A stretch of DNA of 64,000 nt from Henriciella sp. (GTDB lineage: Bacteria; Pseudomonadota; Alphaproteobacteria; Caulobacterales; Hyphomonadaceae), in the NCBI RefSeq assembly GCF_029936995.1, contig NZ_JAPYRE010000001.1:372001-436000 (forward strand). The letters are read 5' to 3'. Below the pieces are notes generated by a model. That model worked only from the letters and a program-made list of their open reading frames with translations. It had not been told where the DNA came from and searched no databases. Both the position numbers and the translations under genes were made by a program. How positions within the stretch are numbered: the stretch's first letter is position 1; each line of letters opens with the position of its first letter. This document shows, piece after piece, positions 1-8,196 of this stretch.

Positions 1-973
1 GGCCAGCGGGTTTGTCCGAGCGAGCCGTGCTGGTCTTGGTTTCGGACTGTTCCTGCTGCGGTGTAACGGTGCGGCGGGTGACTGTCGGCTCAAGCTCAGG
101 CTCAGGCGCAGGCGCTTCATTATCAGGGCTGTTTTCTGCTGCCGGGGGTGGCGTCATATTGCCGGACTGACGCGCGGCATCCTCGCGGGTCGTTACCATC
201 TCCCTTGGAAGGGTGCGGGTATAGCGACGTGTCCGGACAACCCGCTGGGTCGGTTCAGATTGAACACTGGTTCCCGTTTCGGCAACAGGTGACGTCTCCG
301 TGTCCGGCTGCGTCTCTACGCGTGGCGGCGCCTGTTTGAGACTTGGTGCGGTCTGTGGAGCTGCGGGTTCGGACCGGACTGGCGCAGGTGCGGGCTCTCT
401 TGCCGTGCTCTCAGGCTCGTAGCCGGGCGGGTAACTCTCGACGGTAATGCGCATTTCCGAAAAATCCGGCACGCGTTCGGCAGCTGCAGCCGGAGACTGT
501 CCAGCGCGGGCAGGTGTTCCGGATTGAGGTGAGACGGTCGGCCTGGTCTGAACTGGGGGCTGCGTAGATGGTTCTGAATATTCTGGCGTGGAGCTACCGG
601 CAAGTGTCTCTGTCGAGGCAGGTGGCGAGGCTTGCCCCATTGGCTGGCCATACGCGGCGCCAGTCGGTGGGCTTGACCGGTCTACCCCTGAAATGGCGGC
701 GGGATGCCTGTCGATATTATCCGGCGCCGTTTTCAGCTCACAGCGCGGCCCCTGCCTGAAGGTCGGCGGTGTAAGCGTCCAGGCGCGGCAGAGATTGTCT
801 GCTTCGCAGCTGGCGGCGCAGGCATCAGGCGTAGTGCCGCGCAGGGAACGGTAGGGAACAGTCTCGTTGTAAGTCCCTGAAGGGGACATCTGTGGCTGCT
901 CGCCAGCAGTTTGACCCTCAGCCGTGAGGCAGAGCCCCAGAATGAGGGTGAGCGCGGATGTGAGGCGCATCAT
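1..973 (-). CDS. Secreted PAN-domain, proline-rich protein (3' end outside the window)
   Basis: An open frame runs leftward from ATG codons at 973 and 970 to the window edge without a stop, giving about 324 visible codons. It starts with a short hydrophobic signal-like segment (MMRLTSALTLILGLCLTAEG), so export is likely. Residues about 50-85 carry four spaced cysteines (CAASC, LCRAW, RCELK) in the arrangement of a small PAN/Apple domain, a fold that usually binds protein or carbohydrate. The rest is low-complexity and rich in Pro, Thr, Glu and Gln, with an acidic PEPEPE-like run near residue 300, as expected for an extended periplasmic or surface linker. A C-terminal domain may lie beyond the edge. 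The codon pattern and absence of stops support a real gene; the overlapping short plus-strand frames are shadows. Function unknown. Confidence 0.75.
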   Translation of the reverse strand, partial: MMRLTSALTLILGLCLTAEGQTAGEQPQMSPSGTYNETVPYRSLRGTTPDACAASCEADNLCRAWTLTPPTFRQGPRCELKTAPDNIDRHPAAISGVDRSSPPTGAAYGQPMGQASPPASTETLAGSSTPEYSEPSTQPPVQTRPTVSPQSGTPARAGQSPAAAAERVPDFSEMRITVESYPPGYEPESTAREPAPAPVRSEPAAPQTAPSLKQAPPRVETQPDTETSPVAETGTSVQSEPTQRVVRTRRYTRTLPREMVTTREDAARQSGNMTPPPAAENSPDNEAPAPEPELEPTVTRRTVTPQQEQSETKTSTARSDKPAG

Positions 974-1042
974 GATTTTTGGTTCCCGAGACACTGTAAA
1001 CTGAGAAAGGCTGGCCCAGACCTCTTAAGATCGGGTTAGGCA

Positions 1043-2869
1043 TCAGGACTTCGAGGCGAGCTCTTCCTTCAGGGCTTCGATCGCAAGCCAGTCCTCTTCC
1101 GCACTCTCCAGTTCCTGACGAGCTTGGTCGAGGCGTTTGCTGATACGTTCGAAGGCTTCGGGGTCCCTGTTGAACAGTTCCGGGTCGCCAAGCTTTGCTT
1201 CGAGATCGGTTATCTCAGCTTCCAGCCGGGGCAGCGCTTCCTCGGCTTCCTTCAGGCGGTGCTTGTCCTTGAAGGATAGCTTCGTTTCGCGTTTCGGCGC
1301 GCTGGTGGCGGCTTGCGTCGGTTTTGTCTTGGGCTTGTCCGCTTTGGAGGGGGCAGCGGCGGTCCTGTTGACCAGCGATGGCACCTGACGGGCGGCATCA
1401 TTCCAGCCGCCGGGCGTTTCAACCCATTTACCGCCCCCCATGGGCACAAGGCATGAGGTAACAATGGCATCGAGGAAAGCGCGATCGTGGCTGACGAGTA
1501 TCAGTGTTCCGTCAAAGTCGCTCAGCATCTCCTCCAGCAGATCGAGCGTCTGCATGTCGAGATCGTTTGTTGGTTCGTCCAGGACAAGCACATCGGCGGG
1601 CTTGGCCAGTGCGATGGCGAGTGTCAGCCGGTTACGCTCACCGCCGGAAAGGGCCGAGACTGGCTGGCGCAGCTGTTCGGGCGAGAACAGGAAGTCCTTT
1701 GCATAGGCAGCGACGTGCTTGGACTTGCCCTGCACCATCACGGCGTCCCCGCCCGAAGGAGCGAGCGCTTCCCAGAGCGTATCGTCGGGTTTCAGTGTTT
1801 CGCGTGTCTGGTCGAGATAGGTGACTGTCAGGTTCTGTGCAGTCTTCACGGAGCCGGTATCGGGAGTCAGCTCGCCAAGCAGGAGTTTGAGCAGTGTCGT
1901 CTTGCCGACCCCGTTCGGGCCAACAATGCCGATACGGTCGCCTTTGAGGATACGGAGTGAAAGGTCCTTCGCAATCACAAGACCATCGAACGCCTTGGAG
2001 AGCCCGAAAGCCTCGAGCACTTTCCGGCTCTGGCTATCTCCGCTTTCTGCAGAAAGTCCCGCAGTTGATTTTGCTTCATTGAGCAGGGCGCGCTGCCTGG
2101 CATGTTGTGCGCGCAGCTCATGCAATTTGGCAAGCCGCCCCATATTACGTTTGCGCCGGGCTGTAACGCCACGGGCCAGCCAGTGATGCTCTTCCTTGAG
2201 GTGGGTTTTCAGCTTCTGGAGGTGTTTTTCCTCTTCCGCCTCTATCCCAGCGGCCCAGTCATCGAAATGGGCATAACCGCGCGGAGACTTCCAGACCTTG
2301 CCCTGACGCAGCCATAGCGTCGTTGTGGTGACGTTTTCGAGGAAGCGCCGGTCGTGGCTGACGAGCAGGACGGCACCGGGAAATGCGTTCAGCCGGTCCT
2401 CCAGCGTCTCGATCATGGGCACGTCGAGATGGTTGGTCGGTTCATCAAGTAACAGGATGTCAGGATCTTCAGCGAAGGCGCGAGCGAGTGCAGCGCGGCG
2501 GATCTGGCCGCCAGACAGGGTCGCTGGATCGGCAGCCGGGTCTATGCCGAAGAGGCCGAGCTCGGCTTCGGCCATCCAGCTTTCCTCGGTGTTCTGGCTG
2601 GCATATTCCAGAGCCGTGCTGAACGCCGACAGGTCCGGCTCCTGCTCGACAACCGCAACGTCGGTGCCGGGCTGACGCCACATGTCCCCCTCGTCAGGCT
2701 CGTGATGGCTCGTGACGAGCTTCATCAAAGTCGACTTTCCCGCACCGTTGCGGCCAACAAGCGCGGCGCGCTCGCCCTTGGCGAGGGTGAACGTGACGCC
2801 TGTAAAGATCGGCGTGCCGCCGAAGGTCAGCTCGACATCGGCGAGACGCAGGATTGGAAGATCTGCCAT
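1043..2869 (-). CDS. uup: ABC-F family ATPase, Uup type
   Basis: This 608-residue protein has two tandem ABC ATPase domains and no membrane segment, which defines the ABC-F family of ribosome- or DNA-associated ATPases. Domain 1 has Walker A GRNGAGKST (about residues 39-47), signature LSGGQIRR and Walker B LLLDEPTNHLD. Domain 2 has GPNGVGKTT, LSGGERNR and VLVLDEPTNDLD. A charged inter-domain linker (about 200-260) follows the ABC-F pattern. The C-terminal 70 residues are a Glu/Lys/Leu-rich coiled coil (starting near KLSFKDKHRLKE) typical of Uup rather than EttA. In Escherichia coli Uup influences precise excision of transposons and ribosome function. It begins 48 bp after the ABC-2 permease stop on the same strand. 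It is soluble and is not an obvious export ATPase for that permease. Confidence 0.9.
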   Translation of the reverse strand: MADLPILRLADVELTFGGTPIFTGVTFTLAKGERAALVGRNGAGKSTLMKLVTSHHEPDEGDMWRQPGTDVAVVEQEPDLSAFSTALEYASQNTEESWMAEAELGLFGIDPAADPATLSGGQIRRAALARAFAEDPDILLLDEPTNHLDVPMIETLEDRLNAFPGAVLLVSHDRRFLENVTTTTLWLRQGKVWKSPRGYAHFDDWAAGIEAEEEKHLQKLKTHLKEEHHWLARGVTARRKRNMGRLAKLHELRAQHARQRALLNEAKSTAGLSAESGDSQSRKVLEAFGLSKAFDGLVIAKDLSLRILKGDRIGIVGPNGVGKTTLLKLLLGELTPDTGSVKTAQNLTVTYLDQTRETLKPDDTLWEALAPSGGDAVMVQGKSKHVAAYAKDFLFSPEQLRQPVSALSGGERNRLTLAIALAKPADVLVLDEPTNDLDMQTLDLLEEMLSDFDGTLILVSHDRAFLDAIVTSCLVPMGGGKWVETPGGWNDAARQVPSLVNRTAAAPSKADKPKTKPTQAATSAPKRETKLSFKDKHRLKEAEEALPRLEAEITDLEAKLGDPELFNRDPEAFERISKRLDQARQELESAEEDWLAIEALKEELASKS

Positions 2870-2916
2870 GGCTGAGGTCGTGTGCGCGCAGAGCGCCTTT
2901 CGTCAAGATGCCGGTC

Positions 2917-3756
2917 TCAGGCTTTCAGCTTGTAACCGATGCGGAACAGCCACCAGACCCAGAGGCAGGCCAGGAAAGTGAAGATGCCGGAGGCGATCGC
3001 GCCGACCATGAGATCGGAGTTCGACACGCCGATGAAACCCGCGCGGAAGCCATCAATCAGGTAGAAGATCGGATCAAAGTGAGCCGCCGTCTGGAAGGGT
3101 TCCACCAGCACCTTGATGTCGTAGAACGTGCCCGACAGGAAGGTCAGCGGTACAATCACGAAGTTGGTGATTGCGGCCAGATGGTCGAACTTGTCTGCCC
3201 AGATACCGCCGACTGCGCCGAGGGCGGCAAGGAAGATGGTCGCCATCAGGCTGAACCAGATGATGGGCAGAATGTTTGTGATCTCGAGGCTGGCAAGACC
3301 GGAAAGGTGGATCGCCAGACCGCCAATGCAGCCAACCATGAGCCCGCGTGTCACGGCGCCGAAGATGAAGCCCAGTGTCAGTTCAAGGGGGGAGAGCGGT
3401 GGCATCAGGAAGTCCACCTGGCTGCCCTGTACCTTCGAGATCGTCAGTGAGGAGGATGTGTTCTGGAACGCATTCTGCAGCATCGACATGATGATCAGGC
3501 CGGGCGCGAGGAAGGAATTATAGTCCAGTCCCGCGAAATCACCCGACAGCTCGCCGCGATTGCCAAAGGCCAGCTTGAAGACTGTCATGAAAAGCAGCGT
3601 CGTAATGACCGGGGCAAACAGCGTCTGCATCCAGACTTTCAGGAAGCGGCCCACCTCTCGCTTGTAGAGCGTCCATAGGCCGAGCCAGTTCATGGCGCCA
3701 TAGGTTCTGGGAGGCTGGGGGAGCGGGCGAGCGTCTGCGGGAGTCTGTTCGGTCAT
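2917..3756 (-). CDS. ABC-2 type transporter permease
   Basis: A 279-residue integral membrane protein with about six hydrophobic segments after a soluble N-terminus (YGAMNWLGLWTLYKREVGRF), matching the ABC-2 permease family of drug, polysaccharide or lipid exporters (YadH/NodJ-like). The extended loop and the segment near residue 110 (SSSLTISKVQGSQVDFLMPP) are typical of this family. Such permeases need a separate ATPase, and none of the transporter type is adjacent: the downstream uup gene is an ABC-F protein and the upstream neighbour is the divergent gcrA. The partner must be encoded elsewhere. The substrate cannot be told from sequence. The start at 3756 follows a divergent intergenic region shared with gcrA. 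Confidence 0.85.
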   Translation of the reverse strand: MTEQTPADARPLPQPPRTYGAMNWLGLWTLYKREVGRFLKVWMQTLFAPVITTLLFMTVFKLAFGNRGELSGDFAGLDYNSFLAPGLIIMSMLQNAFQNTSSSLTISKVQGSQVDFLMPPLSPLELTLGFIFGAVTRGLMVGCIGGLAIHLSGLASLEITNILPIIWFSLMATIFLAALGAVGGIWADKFDHLAAITNFVIVPLTFLSGTFYDIKVLVEPFQTAAHFDPIFYLIDGFRAGFIGVSNSDLMVGAIASGIFTFLACLWVWWLFRIGYKLKA

Positions 3757-3984
3757 CGCCGCTATTTAGGAAGGATTGCCCGCGATGACGATAGGTAAGT
3801 GGCCTGTCTGACGTGATTTTTTCGACTCTGTCCACAGGTGACACAAGATATTGAAAGGTTGTGGAGAACGCCTATCAGGATATTGTGTTTCGTTTCGCCG
3901 CTGATACGATATATAGACATTAGCGGGGGCGGCTGAGAACAGCGGCCACAATATATAGCGGTGCAAAACGCCAGGAGGCAAGCC
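3757..3984. promoter_or_regulatory. Divergent gcrA / ABC-2 permease control region with a GANTC site
   Basis: This 228-bp gap separates the divergent permease and gcrA genes. A CcrM-type site GACTC lies at 3824-3828. A possible sigma-70 promoter for gcrA is TTGAAA (3851-3856), a 16-bp spacer and TATCAG (3873-3878); an AT-rich run containing TATATA lies at 3910-3915. An AGGAGG-like ribosome site (about 3973-3979) sits just before the gcrA ATG. The promoter elements are by-eye matches only. Confidence 0.4.
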
Positions 3985-4509
3985 ATGTCTTGGACTGAAG
4001 AGCGAGTTGAGGTCCTGAAGAAGCTCTGGGCCGAAGGTCATTCTGCAAGCCAGATTGCAAAACAGCTTGGGGGAGTGACCCGCAATGCCGTGATCGGGAA
4101 GGTCCACAGGCTAGGCCTGTCAGGGCGCGCGACCCCGTCCCGGCCGGTGAAACGTCCGCCGCGCCTGGCACGGCCGAAGCCAAGAGTGAGCACGGACGGG
4201 AATGTCTCGACCACACCAAACCTGCCTGAAGAAACACGGATTCGTCGCTCCGATCATCAGGCCATCAGCTCGGCTCTGCAGCCAGCTCCCGTGGCTGATG
4301 GTGAGGCTGCAACAATCCTCACCCTGCGGGACTCCATGTGCAAGTGGCCGATCGGAGATCCGGCCGATCCCAAGTTCGCCTTCTGCGGTCGCAAGGCCGA
4401 CTGTGGCCCGTATTGCGGTGAACATGCGAAAGTGGCGTTCCAGCCGCAGCGCAAACGTGACCGCAAGCGCAAGGATGACGAAGGTGATGTGCGCCGTATC
4501 GCCGGGTAA
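3985..4509 (+). CDS. gcrA: GcrA cell cycle regulator
   Basis: GcrA is an alphaproteobacterial sigma-70 cofactor that activates promoters carrying CcrM-methylated GANTC sites and times division and polarity genes. The 174-residue product begins MSWTEERVEVLKKLWAEGHS, followed by the Myb-like/HTH segment with QIAKQLGGVTRNAVIGKVHR, the family's diagnostic DNA-binding region. A variable basic and Pro-rich linker follows. The conserved C-terminal sigma-interacting region ends with a cysteine-rich patch (CKWPIG, FCGRKADCG, YCGEH). Length matches the family (about 170). The ATG at 3985 was chosen over the upstream GTG at 3961 because a good AGGAGG site lies 6-12 bases before it and the family begins with MSWT. 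A strong terminator follows. Its presence sets the expected regulatory style of the window. Confidence 0.96.
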   Translation: MSWTEERVEVLKKLWAEGHSASQIAKQLGGVTRNAVIGKVHRLGLSGRATPSRPVKRPPRLARPKPRVSTDGNVSTTPNLPEETRIRRSDHQAISSALQPAPVADGEAATILTLRDSMCKWPIGDPADPKFAFCGRKADCGPYCGEHAKVAFQPQRKRDRKRKDDEGDVRRIAG

Positions 4510-4536
4510 GTCCGCGCCTTAAAAGGCTGACATCAG

Positions 4537-4567
4537 GAGCTGGCCTGCAATGGCCAGCTCTTTTTTT
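4537..4567 (+). terminator. Rho-independent terminator after gcrA
   Basis: A perfect 9-bp stem GAGCTGGCC (4537-4545) / GGCCAGCTC (4552-4560) with a 6-nt loop is followed directly by seven T residues (4561-4567). It lies 27 bp after the gcrA stop codon and insulates it from the convergent antiporter gene. Confidence 0.93.
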
Positions 4568-4580
4568 GCGGTAGGCTTTA

Positions 4581-6332
4581 TCAGGCGGCTTCGGTCTCGA
4601 CCGTTTCGGTAGCCTGGTCGGGTGGGCTGTCGACATCGAAACGGTCGGCCTCCCGCGATATCCATTCGACGACCTTTGCTTCTTCCGCGCCGAGCTGACG
4701 CAGGATATCGGCAGCCATCTCGATACCGGTTGGCTGGCCCATTGAAAGCCAGGTGCGCATCCCCAGTGCAGAAAAGCGCTGGCGGTCAGCTTCATTGTCG
4801 ACCGCAACGAAACGCGGCGTATCAGGAAATTCCCGCTGGGCTGCCGGGGTCAGGTCCCGCGAGGTTTCATAGCGCGGCGCCCCGATCACGACGGCACGTG
4901 GGTTGGGGCCGGCAACAGCTTCCACGAGACGCAGATTGGCCGCATTGCCAAAAGAGACCTTGTAGCCATCCGCGATGGCGGAGACAAAACGTTCAGGTTC
5001 TGCATCAAGGCAGACATGCGGAATGTCGAAATCCGCCAGTGCGTCGGCAGCCAGTCGCCCGGCGGGGGTCATGCCGAAAATGATGACGGGGCGGCGTGGC
5101 CCGACAGGTGTCATCTCATTGACCGGCCGCGTCTGGCCCTTGAAGATCGATGCAATCTTGCGCGACAGGCGCATACCGGCTGCTGCCCAGAAGGGAGCGA
5201 TTGCAAGGGAAAGCGCAATCGCGGCGACAAGAACTGTCGAAATGAGAGCTGGTACGGCACCGGAAGTCATTGTCAGGATGGACAGGACGACGAGCGTGAA
5301 TTCCGAACCTTGTGCAAGCAGGAAGGCGAGCTGTACGCTGCCGGGATTGCTCCACTTGTTCAGCCGTGCCGCGGCAAAGCCAAACAGGGTCTTGATACCC
5401 ATGATGGCTGCAGCGATGGCGATGATAAGCGGCCAGTGCGTCGCAAGAACACCGAGGTCGACAGACAGGCCAACCGACATGAAGAAGAAGGACAGGAGCA
5501 GGCCACGGAAAGGACCTGTTTCCATCTGGATCTGGTGACGGAATGCTGTGCCCGAAACGGCCAGCCCGGCCAGGAAAGCCCCGAGAGTCAGGGAAAGCCC
5601 GATCTGCGCGGTCGCCGATGCAGCGCCCAGGACAAGCAGCAGCGTTACAGCTGTGAATGCCTCGTGATTACGCGTCTGGGCTAGTCCGCGGAAAATCGGT
5701 CCCATCAGATAATGGCCCGCAGCGAAGGCGATCGCGAAAGCTACAATCGCGTAGCCTGCTGCTGTGGCAAGCTCGAGTGCGAGCGCCATGCCTGCGCCGC
5801 CATTGCCGAGTGAGTTTGCAAAGATCAGCAGGAAGATGGCGATAATGTCCTGGAAAATGAGGACATGCGTCGAGGATCGCCCGAGCGGGCAGGAACCAAG
5901 CCCGCGTTCGACCATGACGCGGGAGACGACAGCGGTGGAAGACAGCCCGAATGAGATGCCGAGGGCAAGGGCAATGGGCCATGAAAGGCCGAACAGGAAC
6001 AGCGCGATCGTGAAGGGCAGGCTCGTCAGGACGAGGTGAACAGGGGCGAGACCGACCAGGTCGCGTCCACTTTCACGCAGTTCCCTGAGAGAGACGTGCA
6101 GACCAATATCGAAGAGCAGGAAGACGACACCGAGTTCAGCAAGCAAATGGGTGGTGGGACTTTCCTCGATCAGGCCGAAAGCGTGTGGGCCAATCAGTAT
6201 GCCGACGGCCAGGTATCCGACAATCGGCGAGAGCTTGAGCGCCTTCGAGACGAGCGCAGACGCCCCGCCAGCCGCCAAAAGCGTCATTGCCGGGATAAGT
6301 GCATCTACAGGTGTTGTTGCAGCGTCCGCCAT
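4581..6332 (-). CDS. Kef/CPA2-type monovalent cation:proton antiporter with RCK domain
   Basis: The 583-residue protein has an N-terminal membrane domain of 10-12 helices (residues about 10-390) of the CPA2 Na+/H+ exchanger family. It includes the GPHAFGL segment after helix 2 and the LGVVFLLFDIGLHVS segment typical of KefB/KefC-like proteins. A cytoplasmic RCK/TrkA-N Rossmann-like domain (about 410-540) follows. The usual glycine-rich nucleotide loop reads GMTPAG here, a departure from the common GxGxxG, so ligand binding may differ. A strong AGGAGG site precedes the ATG at 6332. The likely role is K+ (or Na+) efflux coupled to proton uptake in the inner membrane. The gene is monocistronic: a terminator from torF lies upstream and gcrA is convergent. 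Confidence 0.88.
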   Translation of the reverse strand: MADAATTPVDALIPAMTLLAAGGASALVSKALKLSPIVGYLAVGILIGPHAFGLIEESPTTHLLAELGVVFLLFDIGLHVSLRELRESGRDLVGLAPVHLVLTSLPFTIALFLFGLSWPIALALGISFGLSSTAVVSRVMVERGLGSCPLGRSSTHVLIFQDIIAIFLLIFANSLGNGGAGMALALELATAAGYAIVAFAIAFAAGHYLMGPIFRGLAQTRNHEAFTAVTLLLVLGAASATAQIGLSLTLGAFLAGLAVSGTAFRHQIQMETGPFRGLLLSFFFMSVGLSVDLGVLATHWPLIIAIAAAIMGIKTLFGFAAARLNKWSNPGSVQLAFLLAQGSEFTLVVLSILTMTSGAVPALISTVLVAAIALSLAIAPFWAAAGMRLSRKIASIFKGQTRPVNEMTPVGPRRPVIIFGMTPAGRLAADALADFDIPHVCLDAEPERFVSAIADGYKVSFGNAANLRLVEAVAGPNPRAVVIGAPRYETSRDLTPAAQREFPDTPRFVAVDNEADRQRFSALGMRTWLSMGQPTGIEMAADILRQLGAEEAKVVEWISREADRFDVDSPPDQATETVETEAA

Positions 6333-6370
6333 GTCCAGCCTCCTTCTCTGTCATATGGCAGGAGATGAGG

Positions 6371-6408
6371 CAAAAGAAAGACCGCTGCCCTTGAGGAAGG
6401 ACAGCGGC
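6371..6408 (-). terminator. Rho-independent terminator after the TorF-like porin gene
   Basis: On the minus strand a 10-bp stem (6408-6399 pairing with 6390-6381, two wobble pairs, 8-nt loop) is followed by a T-rich tail (complement of 6371-6380). It lies about 60 nt past the porin stop codon. Confidence 0.75.
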
Positions 6409-6467
6409 CATTCCGCCCGACGGCGATTACAGGAGGGCAACGCCAGTCGAGCCGAAGGTGTTTGCGC

Positions 6468-7148
6468 CTAGAGTGAGCGGCTCAGCGAGACGACGAAGGT
6501 GTCATCATTGGAGTCGATATCGGTACCGATATAGCGCAGGTCGAGATCGAAGCCCGAGAAGGACGTTGTCAAGCCAAGCGAATAGTCGGTGTAATCGCCG
6601 CCGACACTCTCCTCGAAGTCGGAATAGCCGATCGTCGCATCAAGGCCGAAGTTCTCACCAAGCGGAATGCCGGCGCTGCCTGACCAGTAGAAGGCGTCGC
6701 CTGTCTCGAGATAGAAGTCCGGGGAGTAGGCAACCGACGCCCCGACTTCAACGAAGTCACCAAGGGTCGTGCTGCCGCCAGCATAGACTTCAACGAAGTT
6801 CTGGGACGGATTGTCCGGAGCGTCAGGGTAGTAATAATAGATCGCGCCAATATCGAGATCGAAGACGCCGACACTTGGCGTCCAGCCGCCATAGAAATCG
6901 ATTTCCGTCGAGGTGCCGTCACCGAAGTCTACGCCAGAAGCCCATGTGCCGACATAAAAGTCGTCATTGGCATAATCGAACCCGCCCTGCACCATCGGGG
7001 CGCCGTCGGTCTGCGTAATGCCCCGGAAAACATAGTCGCTGGTCAGTGTGACGTTGCCGCTCCATGCGCCTTCCTGGGCGAGAGCCGGGCTTGCGCCGAT
7101 GCCAACAACTGCCGCAAGTAAAGCGGCACGCGTGAATGATCTGCTCAT
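6468..7148 (-). CDS. TorF family putative porin (Gcw_chp type)
   Basis: The 226-residue product starts with a clear Sec signal peptide ending ASPALA|QEG. The mature chain begins with the diagnostic segment of the Gcw_chp/TorF outer-membrane family (WSGNVTLTSDYVFRGITQTD). The body is rich in aromatic residues and Gly/Asp and alternates like a beta-barrel (FDLDIGAIYYYYPDAP). It ends with a terminal beta-strand (TFVVSLSRSL), as expected of Bam-inserted proteins, although the last residue is Leu rather than Phe. The start at 7148 was chosen over the longer frame at 7175 because AGGAGG lies at the right distance. The pore substrate is unknown; the family is abundant in marine Proteobacteria. Confidence 0.88.
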   Translation of the reverse strand: MSRSFTRAALLAAVVGIGASPALAQEGAWSGNVTLTSDYVFRGITQTDGAPMVQGGFDYANDDFYVGTWASGVDFGDGTSTEIDFYGGWTPSVGVFDLDIGAIYYYYPDAPDNPSQNFVEVYAGGSTTLGDFVEVGASVAYSPDFYLETGDAFYWSGSAGIPLGENFGLDATIGYSDFEESVGGDYTDYSLGLTTSFSGFDLDLRYIGTDIDSNDDTFVVSLSRSL

Positions 7149-7233
7149 AAGTAACCTCCTTTGCATCCTCATCACGGAGCAAGAGTGAAGGTGAGCTGAG
7201 CATTATTTCCATGATGCAGCGCGCTGAGGCGGT

Positions 7234-7279
7234 GATTTTTGCGCAACCGCCCGAAATTCGGGCAAAGCACGCAAAAATC
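7234..7279. repeat. Nested inverted repeat between the porin and SDR genes
   Basis: An outer perfect 10-bp inverted repeat, GATTTTTGCG (7234-7243) and CGCAAAAATC (7270-7279), encloses an inner 7-bp one, GCCCGAA (7249-7255) and TTCGGGC (7257-7263). It lies 27-72 nt past the SDR stop codon (minus strand) and upstream of the porin start. It could be a terminator, an attenuator or a protein-binding palindrome; no T-tract follows in either direction. Confidence 0.6.
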
Positions 7280-7305
7280 GCCTGCAAAAAGTGCTGAACG
7301 GTGCT

Positions 7306-8118
7306 CTAGCGTGCCGTCAGTGGCGCATATCCAAGATGGGTGCCGGCATCCACGAGCAGTGTTTCGCCGGTGACGTGGCGGGACGCGTCGGTCAGGAAGA
7401 ACATGGCGGAATCGGCAATATCGTCCGGTCCGCTGGCAACACCGAGCGGCGTTGATTTTGCCACGCTTTCTTCCAGGCGCTCATACTGTTCGGCGCCCAT
7501 CTCGTCCTTGAACCAGCGTGTTCCAATGAAGCCGGGGCAGACGGCATTGACGCGGATGGCAGGTGCAAGGGCGCGGGCAAGGGAAAGCGTCATCGTGTTG
7601 AGCGCGCCTTTCGTGGCGGCGTAGGCAACTGAGGACCCGATGCCTGTCACACCCGCGATAGAAGACGTGTTGAGCACAGCCGAGGCGCGTCCGGTTTCCT
7701 CGTGCGCTTTAAGGAGTAGCGGCTTGCAGGCCTGCATCATCAGGAAGGGCCCGGCCACATTAACGGCGTAGGTGTCCATGAAATCCTCACGCGTCAGAGC
7801 ATCAAGGTCGGCGTGATCGCGGGCATGGCGTGTAATGCCGGCATTATTGACCAGGATGTCGAGGCGTCCCCAGCTGGCGGCGGCATCAGCGAGTTTCCGG
7901 CAGCCGTCTTCGGTTGAGACATCAGCGGCGACGAGCTGTGTCTGAGCGCCGAGCCTGTTGCATTCCGCCACTGTCTCTTCTGCGTCTGTCAGGCTGCGCG
8001 TGCAATTAATGATGAGGTCAGCGCCACGTTCAGCCAGCCGAATTGCGATCGAGCGCCCCAGCCCGGTTGCAGAGCCTGTCACGAGGGCCTTACGGCCTGC
8101 AAGATCCTGTTCCGCCAT
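7306..8118 (-). CDS. Short-chain dehydrogenase/reductase (SDR)
   Basis: A 270-residue classical SDR: NAD(P)-binding TGSATGLG near residue 13, the structural NNAG motif (ILVNNAGITRH), catalytic Ser in NTSSIAG, and the catalytic Tyr-Lys pair in YAATK. The post-catalytic AVCPGFIGT segment is also present. The product would be a cytosolic NAD(P)-dependent oxidoreductase; substrate is not predictable and close relatives include 3-oxoacyl-ACP and sugar/alcohol dehydrogenases. The ATG at 8118 was preferred over the upstream one at 8184 because GGAGGAG precedes it and the extension is not SDR-like. It follows the 8197-9231 gene on the same strand after 78 bp, so cotranscription with that gene and rlmH/rsfS is possible. 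Confidence 0.9.
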   Translation of the reverse strand: MAEQDLAGRKALVTGSATGLGRSIAIRLAERGADLIINCTRSLTDAEETVAECNRLGAQTQLVAADVSTEDGCRKLADAAASWGRLDILVNNAGITRHARDHADLDALTREDFMDTYAVNVAGPFLMMQACKPLLLKAHEETGRASAVLNTSSIAGVTGIGSSVAYAATKGALNTMTLSLARALAPAIRVNAVCPGFIGTRWFKDEMGAEQYERLEESVAKSTPLGVASGPDDIADSAMFFLTDASRHVTGETLLVDAGTHLGYAPLTAR

Positions 8119-8196
8119 ATCTGTCTCCTCCGGATTATTGGTGCTGTTACAGGCACCAATGCTCAGCGCCGGACAGACTGTCAAACAGGAAGCGAC

